From VRUE01 sp963762205 (GTDB lineage Bacteria > Actinomycetota > Thermoleophilia > Solirubrobacterales > 70-9), in assembly GCA_963762205.1 (NCBI GenBank), contig CAVXJZ010000002.1:372001-436000 (forward strand): a stretch of DNA of 64,000 nt, given 5' to 3'. Position numbers and translations under genes: made by a program. The notes below the pieces were generated by a model, which had not been told where the DNA came from, made no database searches, and was given only the letters and a program-made list of their open reading frames with translations. Shown in pieces: positions 1-7,717 of this stretch (positions are counted from its first letter, which is position 1; the number at the start of each line of letters is the position of its first letter).

Positions 1-377
1 CGGAGGGTCGGCAGCAGCGCCTCGGTGAGCCGGACGACGGCGTCGAAGTTGAGCTCCATATGGCGGTGGACGTTGGCGTAGCCCCCCTCGGCGAAGCTGC
101 CGCGCCAGGAGCCGCCGGCGTTGTTTACGAGCAGCCTGAGCCCGCCGAGCTGCTCGCCGACGTGGTCGGCGACCCGCCGCGGCGCGTCGGGCTCGGTGAG
201 GTCGAGCGCCAGGTGGGTCGCCCGACAGGGCAGCGACGAGGCCAGCGCCCGCAGGCGCTCCTCACGGCGGGCGACGAGGACCAGCTCGGCGCCCGGCTCG
301 CGCGCAAGTCGCTTCGCGGTCGCCTCTCCGATGCCGCTCGAGGCGCCGGTGATCACAGCGGTCAGGGGTGGGTCCAC
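1..377 (-). CDS. Short-chain dehydrogenase/reductase, N-terminal part (runs off the left edge)
   Basis: The minus-strand frame starting with GTG at 377 reads VDPPLTAVITGASSGIGEA, the glycine-rich TGxxxGIG nucleotide-binding motif of classical SDR enzymes, followed about 75 residues later by LLVNNAGG, the family NNAG motif. About 125 residues are visible. The catalytic Tyr-x-x-x-Lys lies beyond the edge, so the substrate cannot be inferred. An internal GTG at 356 is a less likely start because it would cut into the first beta strand. The gene diverges from the M42 peptidase at 445, leaving a 67-bp shared promoter region. Confidence 0.85.
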   Translation of the reverse strand, partial: MDPPLTAVITGASSGIGEATAKRLAREPGAELVLVARREERLRALASSLPCRATHLALDLTEPDAPRRVADHVGEQLGGLRLLVNNAGGSWRGSFAEGGYANVHRHMELNFDAVVRLTEALLPTL

Positions 378-444
378 AACGGGGAAAGCTATTCGAAACC
401 CTGCCCATTACCCACAGATGAGTCCTGGCATACTGCCCTCCGTC

Positions 445-1497
445 ATGGCCGAGACACCGGAGCTTCTGAATAAGTTGCTGCGCGCCGGTGCCCCCTCCGG
501 CTACGAGGGGCCCGCGGCGGCGGTCTGGAGGAGCGAAGCGGAGCCCTTCGCGGCGCTCTCCAGCGACGGGCTCGGCTCCTCGGTCGCGCGGGTCGGCGAG
601 AAGGCCCCGCTGCTCGCCGTGGTCGGCCATATCGACGAGATCGGCCTGGTCGTGACCCACATCGACGAGAAGGGCTTTCTCTATTTCGCGCCGATCGGCG
701 GCTGGGACCCGCAGATCCTGGTCGGGCAGCGGGTCGAGGTCCGCGGCCGGGACGGGCTCGTCGGCGGCGTCGTGGGCCGCAAGCCGATCCACCTGCTCGA
801 GCCCGACCAGCGGAAAAAGGTGGTCGAGCTCAAAGGACTCCACATCGACATCGGCGCCGCCGACCGCGACGAGGCGAGCGAGCTGGTCCGGGTCGGCGAC
901 CCGGCTGTGATCGCCGCCGAGCCGGTGCGCCTCGCCGGCAACCGGCTGGCCTCGCGCTCGATGGACAACCGGCTCGGCGCCTATGTCGCGCTCGAGGCGC
1001 TGCGTCGCTGCCACGAGCGCGACTCGCTGAGCGCGAGCTTCGCGGCGGTGGCCGCGGTCCAGGAGGAGATCGGCCTCTTCGGCGCGCGCACATCGACCTT
1101 CGAGGTGCGCCCGGACCTGGCGGTCGCGGTCGACGTCACCCACGCGACCGACGCGCCGGGGGTCGAGGAGAAGGAGGTCGGCAGCCATCCGCTCGGCTCC
1201 GGCCCGGTGATCGGCCGCGGCTCGACCCTCTCGCCGAAGGTCTTCGAGCTGCTGGTCGAGGCAGCCGAGGAGGAGGGAATCGAGCACTCGATCGGAGCCA
1301 GTGGCCGGGGCACCAGCACCGACGCCGACATGATCCAGATCTCGCGCTCGGGCATCGCCACCGGCCTCGTCTCGGTCCCGCTGCGCTACATGCACTCGCC
1401 GGTCGAGCTGGTCGACCTCGACGACCTCGAGGCGACGGTCGAGCTGATCGCCGCCTTCGCGTCGCGCGTCGCCGAGGGCATCGACCTCAGCCGCTGA
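445..1497 (+). CDS. M42 family metallopeptidase (glutamyl aminopeptidase/endoglucanase-type)
   Basis: The 350-residue protein starts at ATG 445 (MAETPELLNK). Longer upstream readings run back into the SDR gene and are not supported. Metal and catalytic residues of family M42 are visible in order: GHIDEIG (His and Asp ligands), SMDNR (bridging Asp), QEEIG (catalytic Glu plus ligand Glu), AVDVTHATD (Asp ligand) and MHSPVE (His ligand). M42 enzymes are cytoplasmic dinuclear-metal aminopeptidases that form tetrahedral complexes and trim peptides from proteolysis. Some members were named cellulases historically, but the motif set supports peptidase activity. The gene converges with the GGDEF gene at 1516. 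Confidence 0.92.
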   Translation: MAETPELLNKLLRAGAPSGYEGPAAAVWRSEAEPFAALSSDGLGSSVARVGEKAPLLAVVGHIDEIGLVVTHIDEKGFLYFAPIGGWDPQILVGQRVEVRGRDGLVGGVVGRKPIHLLEPDQRKKVVELKGLHIDIGAADRDEASELVRVGDPAVIAAEPVRLAGNRLASRSMDNRLGAYVALEALRRCHERDSLSASFAAVAAVQEEIGLFGARTSTFEVRPDLAVAVDVTHATDAPGVEEKEVGSHPLGSGPVIGRGSTLSPKVFELLVEAAEEEGIEHSIGASGRGTSTDADMIQISRSGIATGLVSVPLRYMHSPVELVDLDDLEATVELIAAFASRVAEGIDLSR

Positions 1498-1515
1498 GCG
1501 GCGCGTCGCCCGTGC

Positions 1516-2568
1516 CTAGGCGGCCGTGGCGACGATGACCATGTCGCGACCGTTCGACTTCGCGCTGTAGAGCGCCTCGTCGGCGCGGTGGACGAGGTCG
1601 TCGGCGTCGAACCCACCGGGGCGCGAGACGGCGGCGCCGATGCTGACCGTCATCGTCACGCCCACCGGGCGCAGGTCGCGGATGGCGAGGCGCAGGCGCT
1701 CGGCGACCTTGACAGCGTCCTCCCTCCTGGCCCCGGGGAGGACGACGAGGATCTCCTCGCCGCCGACCCGGTAGATCGAGTCGCCGGCCCGCAGCGAGGC
1801 CCGCATCGTCGACGCGACCTCCTGCAGCACCGAGTCCCCGGTGGGGTGCCCGAGCCTGTCGTTGACCCGCTTGAAGTGGTCGAGATCGCAGAGGAGCAGC
1901 GCGTGGGAGACCGCCGGATCGCTGCTCGCGTTGCTGCCCAGCTCGGCGAGCCGCACCTCCAGCGCGTTGCGGTTGAAGAGGCCGGTGAGCGGGTCGACGG
2001 TCGAGCGCCGGCGGTGGGCGCGATCGGACTCGACCAGCGCGCCGGAGAGGGTCACGGTGCTGAGCACGAGCGTGATCGCCGCGATCAGGGCGTGCTGGTT
2101 GGCCGCCGCGCCGGCGACGTCGAAGGCGATGGCACTGAACAGCATCAGCACCAGGACGTAGGCGGTGCCGAGCGCGATCCCGCGCGGCTCGAAGCGGGCG
2201 CCGAGCGTCACCGCCGGCAGCGCGAACCACATCAGCGCCGGGCTGGCGGCGCCGCCGGTCGAGATCACCGCGGCGGCGAGCAGCAACGGGAGCAGGCCCC
2301 AGGCCGCCCCGACCCAGAGCGCCGGATGGGCGCTGCGGCGCATGAAGCGATCGGCGACCACGAAGCCGGCGAAGCCGAGCGCCATCGGCGCGAACCACCA
2401 CCAGCCGAGGTCGGGCGCCAGCGGGACGAGGCCGATGGCGAGGATCGCGAAGCAGCCCGCCCGGTAGCGGCGCAGCCGCAGCTCCATGTCGATCAGCCGC
2501 ACCCTGCGCGCGGATTCGCGGGTCTCGGCAAGCGGGGCGTTGCCCGTATCGGCGGCGTTGGCGACCAC
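1516..2568 (-). CDS. Membrane-bound diguanylate cyclase (GGDEF domain)
   Basis: The 350-residue protein has a GTG start at 2568. Residues about 25-190 hold five to six hydrophobic segments, and the C-terminal about 160 residues form a GGDEF domain with DPLTGLFNR and LLLCDLDHFKRVND. The active-site loop reads GGEEI where GGEEF is usual, and an RxxD product-inhibition site (RAGD) sits five residues ahead of it. The expected reaction is 2 GTP to cyclic di-GMP at the inner face of the membrane, with feedback inhibition. The membrane part is not a recognised sensor (MHYT, MASE) that I can name. GGEEI variants are often still active, so activity is likely but not certain. Confidence 0.9.
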   Translation of the reverse strand: MVANAADTGNAPLAETRESARRVRLIDMELRLRRYRAGCFAILAIGLVPLAPDLGWWWFAPMALGFAGFVVADRFMRRSAHPALWVGAAWGLLPLLLAAAVISTGGAASPALMWFALPAVTLGARFEPRGIALGTAYVLVLMLFSAIAFDVAGAAANQHALIAAITLVLSTVTLSGALVESDRAHRRRSTVDPLTGLFNRNALEVRLAELGSNASSDPAVSHALLLCDLDHFKRVNDRLGHPTGDSVLQEVASTMRASLRAGDSIYRVGGEEILVVLPGARREDAVKVAERLRLAIRDLRPVGVTMTVSIGAAVSRPGGFDADDLVHRADEALYSAKSNGRDMVIVATAA

Positions 2569-2647
2569 GACCCGAGGATCGGCCCGAGCGCGCCGGCGGC
2601 TGAGATCTGCAGGTGGCGGCCCTTAGAACTGCAGGCCGCGGCCCGGG

Positions 2648-3709
2648 CTAGGCGACGATCTGGAGGTCCTTCGGCAGGCCGCTGAGGTTCCGGTAGCCGT
2701 CCTCGGTGACGACCACGAGGTCCTCGATCCGCACCCCCAGCTCGCCGGCGACGTAGATTCCGGGCTCGACGGTCACGACTTCACCCGCCGCCAGCGTGTC
2801 CTCGGAGCGCTGCGAGAGGCGCGGGCCCTCGTGCACCTCGAGGCCGACCCCGTGCCCGAGGCCGTGGCCGAAGCGCTCGCCGTGGCCGGCGGCCTCGATC
2901 ACCGCGCGGGCGGCGGCGTCGACCGCCTCCCCCCCGGCCCCGGGCCCGATCGCGTCGAGAGCGGCGGCCTGGGCCTCGCGAACGGTCTCATAGACCTCGC
3001 GCGCGCGCTCGCCGGGCTCGCCGCAGGCGAACGTGCGGGTGCCGTCGGAGCAGTAGCCGCCGAGCTTGGCGCCCATGTCGAAGACGACCAGCTCGCCCTC
3101 GCCGATCCTCCTCCCGCCCGGCTCGGCGTGCGGCAGGGCGCCGTCGGGGCCGGCGGCGACGATCGCCGGGAAGGAGGGCTCGGCGCCGAGCTCGCGAATG
3201 CGCGCTTCGGCGGCGGCCGCGACGTCGCGCTCCTCGCGGCCGGCGAGGCCACGCTCGAGGCTCCAGCGCCAGACCTCGTCGGCGAGCTCGGCAGCGGCGG
3301 CGATCGCCGCCAGCTCGCCCTCGTCCTTGACCCTGCGCAGCTCCTCCACGGCGCCGCCGGCGGCGACCATCTCCACCCCCTCCGGGATCTTCTCCTCGAG
3401 CCGCCTGAGCAGGCGGACCGACATCTGGTCGTCCTCGAACCCGACCCTGCCGCCGAGGCGCTCGGCGATCCCGCCCAGCCAGTCATCGGTCACCGTGACC
3501 ACGTCCCAGCCCTCGACCTCGGCCTCGGCGCGCTCCGTATAGCGGAAGTCGGTGAAGAAGGCCCGGGTCTCTCCGCCGCAGAGGCAGGCCCCGTTGGTGC
3601 CGCCGAAGCCGGTCAGATAGCGGACGTTGACGAGGTCGGTGACCAGGGCCAGATCGAGCTCCCTCTCGGCCACCAGCCCGGCGAGCCGGTCGCCGCGCTC
3701 GGCGCTCAT
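2648..3709 (-). CDS. M24 family Xaa-Pro peptidase
   Basis: The 353-residue protein has the two-domain creatinase/prolidase fold. The N-terminal domain opens with RLAGLVAERELDLALVTD. The C-terminal 'pita-bread' domain shows all five metal ligands: FDMGAKLGGYCSDGTRTF (two Asp), GHGLGHGVGLEVHEGP (His), TVEPGIYV (Glu) and GVRIEDLV (Glu). It releases N-terminal residues ahead of proline in the cytoplasm. Its ATG overlaps the aroQ stop codon by 4 nt (ATGA), so it is translationally coupled to the shikimate genes upstream. An M24 gene next to aroQ and ahead of efp is common in Gram-positive bacteria; efp is not seen here. Confidence 0.93.
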   Translation of the reverse strand: MSAERGDRLAGLVAERELDLALVTDLVNVRYLTGFGGTNGACLCGGETRAFFTDFRYTERAEAEVEGWDVVTVTDDWLGGIAERLGGRVGFEDDQMSVRLLRRLEEKIPEGVEMVAAGGAVEELRRVKDEGELAAIAAAAELADEVWRWSLERGLAGREERDVAAAAEARIRELGAEPSFPAIVAAGPDGALPHAEPGGRRIGEGELVVFDMGAKLGGYCSDGTRTFACGEPGERAREVYETVREAQAAALDAIGPGAGGEAVDAAARAVIEAAGHGERFGHGLGHGVGLEVHEGPRLSQRSEDTLAAGEVVTVEPGIYVAGELGVRIEDLVVVTEDGYRNLSGLPKDLQIVA

Positions 3710-4155
3710 ACCCCGAGCTCGGCGGCGATCCGCTCGAGAGCGTCGCGGTAGCCGTCCGGCCCCTTGCCGGAGACCTTGGCGAGCACCATGCCGTCGAAGA
3801 CCGAGACCCGGCGCCAGTCGTCGCGGGACTCGACGTCGGAGAGGTGGACCTCGACCGCCGGCAGGCGGGCGACGTCGAGGGCGTCGGCGATCGCGCGGCT
3901 GTAGTGGGTCCAGGCACCGGCGTTGACGACGACGGCGTCGGCGAGGTCCGGCAGGCGGTGCAGGTACTCGACGAACTCGCCCTCCGAGTTGGTCTGGAAG
4001 TAGGTGGTCTCCAGGCCCAGCTCGCGGGCGAAGCCGGCGATCCTGCGCTCGAGCTCGTCGAGCGAGATGCCGCCGTAGATCGAGGCGTCGCGGCGCTCGA
4101 GGATGTCGAAGTTGACCCCGTGCATGACGGCGACGCGATTGTGGGCGGTGCTCAT
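3706..4155 (-). CDS. aroQ: Type II 3-dehydroquinate dehydratase
   Basis: The 149-residue protein is the usual size for the dodecameric type II enzyme that converts 3-dehydroquinate to 3-dehydroshikimate. Visible motifs are MHGVNFDILERRD, then YGG (the flexible loop with catalytic Arg and Tyr), TNSEGEFVEYLH, NAGAWTHYSRAIADAL and VEVHLSDVESRDDWRR. The NAGAWTHYS stretch differs from the textbook NPGAYTHTS but keeps the TH pair. ATG 4155 is chosen because the frame upstream runs out of phase through aroB. It lies 20 bp after the aroKB stop, and its stop overlaps the M24 start. Confidence 0.93.
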   Translation of the reverse strand: MSTAHNRVAVMHGVNFDILERRDASIYGGISLDELERRIAGFARELGLETTYFQTNSEGEFVEYLHRLPDLADAVVVNAGAWTHYSRAIADALDVARLPAVEVHLSDVESRDDWRRVSVFDGMVLAKVSGKGPDGYRDALERIAAELGV

Positions 4156-4174
4156 CGGCGTGCCCCCGAGGCGC

Positions 4175-5704
4175 TCAATGCAGTTCCTCCACGGCGGAGC
4201 GGACCCTATCCGGATCGAGGACCTGGCCTTCGCGGGGCTCGCCGGGCGTCGAGAGGAGCACGAACCCGACTCCCGCGGCCGTCCGCTTCTTGTCGCGCTG
4301 CAGGGCGTCGAGGACGGCCTCGACCTCGATCGACGGATCGAGCGAGACGGGCAGCCCGTGGCGCCCCAGGATCCCCTCGACCTCGGCGGCGAGCTCGTCG
4401 GCCTCGGAGAGGCGCAGCGCCGCCAGCAGGCCGAGGCCGACCGCCTCGCCGTGGCGGTAGCGCGAGTAACCGCTGGCGGCCTCGATCGCGTGACCGACCG
4501 TGTGTCCCAGGTTGAGGACGTGGCGCAGGGCGCGGTCGCGCTCGTCGGCGGCGACCACCGCGCACTTGTAGCGCGCGCACTCGAAGACGATCTCGTCGAG
4601 GGCGGCGGGGTCGAGCTCCTCCAGTCCCCGCACCCGCTCCCAGAGCGGCCCGCCGGCGAGCAGCCCCGTCTTGACCACCTCGACGAAGCCGGCCGCCAGC
4701 TCGGCCGGCGGCAGGGTGGCGAGCACCGCCGTGTCGGCGAGCACCGCGGCGGGCAGGTGATAGGCGCCGACGTAGTTCTTGCCCTCGGGCAGGTCGACCC
4801 CGGTCTTGCCGCCGTAGGCGGAGTCGACCTGGGCGACGAGCGAGGTCGGCACGCCGACGAAGGGCACGCCGCGCTGGTAGGTGTGGGCGCAGAAGCCCGC
4901 CAGGTCGCCGACGACGCCGCCGCCGAGGGCAACCAGGTGGTCCTCGCGGGTCATCCCGGCGGAGGCGAGCTCGCGCAGCACGCGCTCGGCCGAGGCCATC
5001 GTCTTCGCGCCCTCGCCCGCCTCGACCTCCACGCGCGCGGCCGGCTGCCCGAGGCGATCGGCGTAGCGGGGGCCGACGTTGGAGTCGCTGACGCAGAAGC
5101 GGCGGCCCTCGAGCGGCCACCAGCCGGCCCCGAGCAGGCCCGGGCCGACGAAGACCGGGTACTCGCCGGAGCGGCTCGCGGCCCAGAGCAGCCGCGTCCC
5201 CCCGGGAAGCTGCCGGAGGGCGAGGATCGAGGGCAGCGCCCGACCGGCCACGCCGCGGTCGCCCGAGGGCACGATCGCGTCGGCAAGCTGCTCGTAGAGC
5301 GGCAGGCGGGTTTCGAGCAGGCGCTCGACGTCGGCCTGCGACCGGGCGAGGGGCCGGTCGCTGTGCGCGATCCGCCGCCAGGCCTCCTCGGCGTCGAGCT
5401 CGAGCCAGACCACGGTGTGGCGCTCCAGCGCCGTCCGCACCCGCTCCGAGAGCACGCTGCCGCCGCCGAGCGCCAGGGCGCCGCCGTCGGCGCGCTCGAG
5501 CAGCTCACCGACGACCCCCGCCTCGCGGGCCCGGAAGGCCTCCTCGCCGTCGCGCTCGAAGGCGTCGGCGATCGGCATCCCGAGCTCGCGCTCCATCAGC
5601 TCGTCGACCTCGACCCCGTCCAGCCCGGCCCCGCGGGCGGCGGCCAGCGCCGTGCTCTTCCCCGCCCCCATGAAGCCGATGAAGACGACGGCCGGGCTGC
5701 TCAT
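4175..5704 (-). CDS. aroKB: Bifunctional shikimate kinase / 3-dehydroquinate synthase
   Basis: A single 509-residue frame encodes two shikimate-pathway enzymes. Residues about 1-165 are shikimate kinase: P-loop GFMGAGKST, substrate Asp in VEVDELMERELG, GGGSVL, and the lid region ending in ETRLPLYEQLAD. Residues about 175-509 are NAD- and Zn-dependent 3-dehydroquinate synthase: LGGGVVGDLAGF, GVPTSLVAQVDSAYGGKTG, NLGHTVGHAIE and YRHGEAVGLGL. The two enzymes catalyse non-adjacent steps (first and fifth). ATG 5704 begins 2 nt after the aroC stop. Tandem aroK and aroB are common in actinobacteria; here no stop or start separates them, so this is a genuine fusion. Confidence 0.94.
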   Translation of the reverse strand: MSSPAVVFIGFMGAGKSTALAAARGAGLDGVEVDELMERELGMPIADAFERDGEEAFRAREAGVVGELLERADGGALALGGGSVLSERVRTALERHTVVWLELDAEEAWRRIAHSDRPLARSQADVERLLETRLPLYEQLADAIVPSGDRGVAGRALPSILALRQLPGGTRLLWAASRSGEYPVFVGPGLLGAGWWPLEGRRFCVSDSNVGPRYADRLGQPAARVEVEAGEGAKTMASAERVLRELASAGMTREDHLVALGGGVVGDLAGFCAHTYQRGVPFVGVPTSLVAQVDSAYGGKTGVDLPEGKNYVGAYHLPAAVLADTAVLATLPPAELAAGFVEVVKTGLLAGGPLWERVRGLEELDPAALDEIVFECARYKCAVVAADERDRALRHVLNLGHTVGHAIEAASGYSRYRHGEAVGLGLLAALRLSEADELAAEVEGILGRHGLPVSLDPSIEVEAVLDALQRDKKRTAAGVGFVLLSTPGEPREGQVLDPDRVRSAVEELH

Positions 5705-5706
5705 GC

Positions 5707-6876
5707 TCAGTCCCTGAAGTCGATGCGCGTCTTGTAGGCGTCGACGGCGGCGAGCACGTCGTCGAGGTGGTCGCCGCCGAACTTCTCGCGGTAGCAGCGC
5801 GCCAGGACCAGGCTGACCATCGCCTCGGCGACGACGGCGGCCGCCGGGACGACCGTGGAGTCGGTGCGCTCGCGCAGGGCCTCGGCCGGCTCCTTGGTCT
5901 CGGTGTCGACCGAGCGCAGCGGCTTGGTCAGGGTCGAGATCGGCTTGATCGCCGCCCGCACCGAGAGCGGCAGGCCGTTGGTCATGCCGCCCTCGACGCC
6001 GCCGGCGTGGTTGGTCTCGCGGTGGTAGCCGCGCTCCTCCGACCAGAAGATCTCGTCGTGCGCCTCGGACCCGGGCCGGCCGGCGACGTCCCACGCTTCG
6101 CCGATCGCGACGCCCTTCACCGACTGGATCGATGCGACGGCTCCGGCCAGGCGGCCGTCGAGGCGGTCCTCCCAGGAGATGTGGGAGCCGAGCCCGGGGA
6201 CCAGCCCGAACACCCGCACCTCGAAGCTGCCGCCGAGGCTCTCGTTTTCCTTGCGCAGGCGGTCGATCTCCTCGACCATCGCCGCGCCGGCCTCCGGGTC
6301 GAGGCAGCGGACCGGGTCGTCGTCGACGCCGTCGAAGTCCCCGGGCCCGAGGTCGGGCCGCTCCGGCGCCCTGACCGAGGCGATCTGGAGGACGTGGCTG
6401 TGGACGCTGACCCCGAGCGCGGAGAGGAAGCCGCGGGCGATCGAGCCGGCGGCGACGCGGGCGGCGGTCTCACGGGCGCTGGCCCGCTCGAGGACGTTGC
6501 GGATGTCGGTGTGCCCGTACTTCTGGGCGCCGACCAGGTCGGCGTGCCCGGGCCTGGGCAGGTGGACCTCGTCGGGCTCGAAGCCCTCCACCGGCCAGGG
6601 GCTCATCCGCTCCTCCCAGTTCGCGTAGTCGCGGTTGGCGACGAGGACCGCGATCGGGCTGCCCAGGGTGCGCCCGTGCCGCACGCCGGAGCGGATCTCG
6701 ACGGCGTCGGTCTCGATCTTCATGCGGCCGCCGCGCCCGTGGCCGAGCTGGCGCCGGGCCATGTCGCGGTCGAGCGCCTCGCGGTCCAGCTCGAGGCCCG
6801 CGGGCATGCCCTCGACGATGGCGACCAGGCCCGGACCGTGCGACTCGCCGGCGGTGGTGAAGCGGAAGCCACTCAT
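5707..6876 (-). CDS. aroC: Chorismate synthase
   Basis: The 389-residue protein matches the usual family length. It begins FRFTTAGESHGPGLVAIVEG and carries RRQLGHGRGGRMKIETD and SGVRHGRTLGSPIAV, the FMN- and EPSP-binding signatures. It catalyses the last common step of aromatic biosynthesis, EPSP to chorismate, and needs reduced FMN. It follows aroE by 30 bp and is nearly contiguous with aroKB, so aroE-aroC-aroKB-aroQ-M24 form one minus-strand transcription unit. Chorismate synthases from organisms without a partner reductase are monofunctional; nothing here suggests an intrinsic flavin reductase. Confidence 0.96.
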   Translation of the reverse strand: MSGFRFTTAGESHGPGLVAIVEGMPAGLELDREALDRDMARRQLGHGRGGRMKIETDAVEIRSGVRHGRTLGSPIAVLVANRDYANWEERMSPWPVEGFEPDEVHLPRPGHADLVGAQKYGHTDIRNVLERASARETAARVAAGSIARGFLSALGVSVHSHVLQIASVRAPERPDLGPGDFDGVDDDPVRCLDPEAGAAMVEEIDRLRKENESLGGSFEVRVFGLVPGLGSHISWEDRLDGRLAGAVASIQSVKGVAIGEAWDVAGRPGSEAHDEIFWSEERGYHRETNHAGGVEGGMTNGLPLSVRAAIKPISTLTKPLRSVDTETKEPAEALRERTDSTVVPAAAVVAEAMVSLVLARCYREKFGGDHLDDVLAAVDAYKTRIDFRD

Positions 6877-6906
6877 GGCGGCAAGGCTATACGGAGGGGG
6901 CGCGGC

Positions 6907-7707
6907 TCAACCCCGGGCCGCGGCGCGCATCGCGGTGAGCGGCGCATCGCGCCCGGTCCAGATGCGCAGCGACAGCGCGCCCTGGCGGACGAGCACCTCG
7001 AGGCCGTCCACCGTGTCCGCCCCCGCCGAGCGCGCCGCCTCCAGCAGCGCCGTCGAGCCTCCCCCGTAGACCATGTCGACGACCGCCTGGCCGGGGCCGA
7101 AGTCGTCGCGGCTGAGGGGCAGCTGCTCGAAGGGGTCCTCGCCGTGCAGCCCGACCGTCGTCGAGTTGACGATCAGGTCGTACGCCCCCGCCTCGGCACC
7201 CTCGACGAGGCGGCCGCCGAGCTCCTCGCAGAGATGGCGGGCGCGCAGTGCGGTCCGGTTCCAGACGTCGACGGAGGCGCCCGCGCCGAGCAGCGCCCAG
7301 ACCGCGGCCCTGGCCACGCCGCCGGCGCCGAGCACCAGCGCCCGCCGATCCGCCGGCGAGGCGGGCAGCGCCGCCAGCAGGCCGCCGGCGTCGGTGTTGT
7401 CGGCGTGGATCTCGCCGGCGGCGAAGCTCAGCGTGTTGGCGGCGCCGATCTCGCGCGCGGTCTCCGAGAGGCTGTCGGCGACCGCCAGCGCCGCGCCCTT
7501 GTGGGGAACGGTGACGTTGGCGCCGACGAAGCCGCGCTCGGGCAGGCCGCGGACCAGCTCCTCGAAGCGGTCGGGCGCGACGTCGAGCGCCTCGTAGCCC
7601 CACTCCTCGCCGAGCCCGAGCTCGGCGAGGGCCGCGTTCTGCATCGCCGGCGAGCGCGAGTGGGCGACGGGGTGGCCGATGACGGCGAGTCGCTTCATCG
7701 GCCTCAT
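6907..7707 (-). CDS. aroE: Shikimate dehydrogenase
   Basis: The 266-residue NADP-dependent enzyme reduces 3-dehydroshikimate to shikimate. It begins KRLAVIGHPVAHSRSPAMQNAAL (shikimate pocket), with the catalytic lysine in ANVTVPHKG, the Asp of DNTDAGGLL, and the Rossmann loop GAGGVARAAV. Two Met codons lie close together at the start; ATG 7707 (MRPMKRL) and the codon three residues later are both possible. The mltG stop lies 10 bp upstream, which places the muralytic enzyme and the shikimate genes in one operon. Confidence 0.94.
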   Translation of the reverse strand: MRPMKRLAVIGHPVAHSRSPAMQNAALAELGLGEEWGYEALDVAPDRFEELVRGLPERGFVGANVTVPHKGAALAVADSLSETAREIGAANTLSFAAGEIHADNTDAGGLLAALPASPADRRALVLGAGGVARAAVWALLGAGASVDVWNRTALRARHLCEELGGRLVEGAEAGAYDLIVNSTTVGLHGEDPFEQLPLSRDDFGPGQAVVDMVYGGGSTALLEAARSAGADTVDGLEVLVRQGALSLRIWTGRDAPLTAMRAAARG

Positions 7708-7717
7708 TGTCGCGCGC

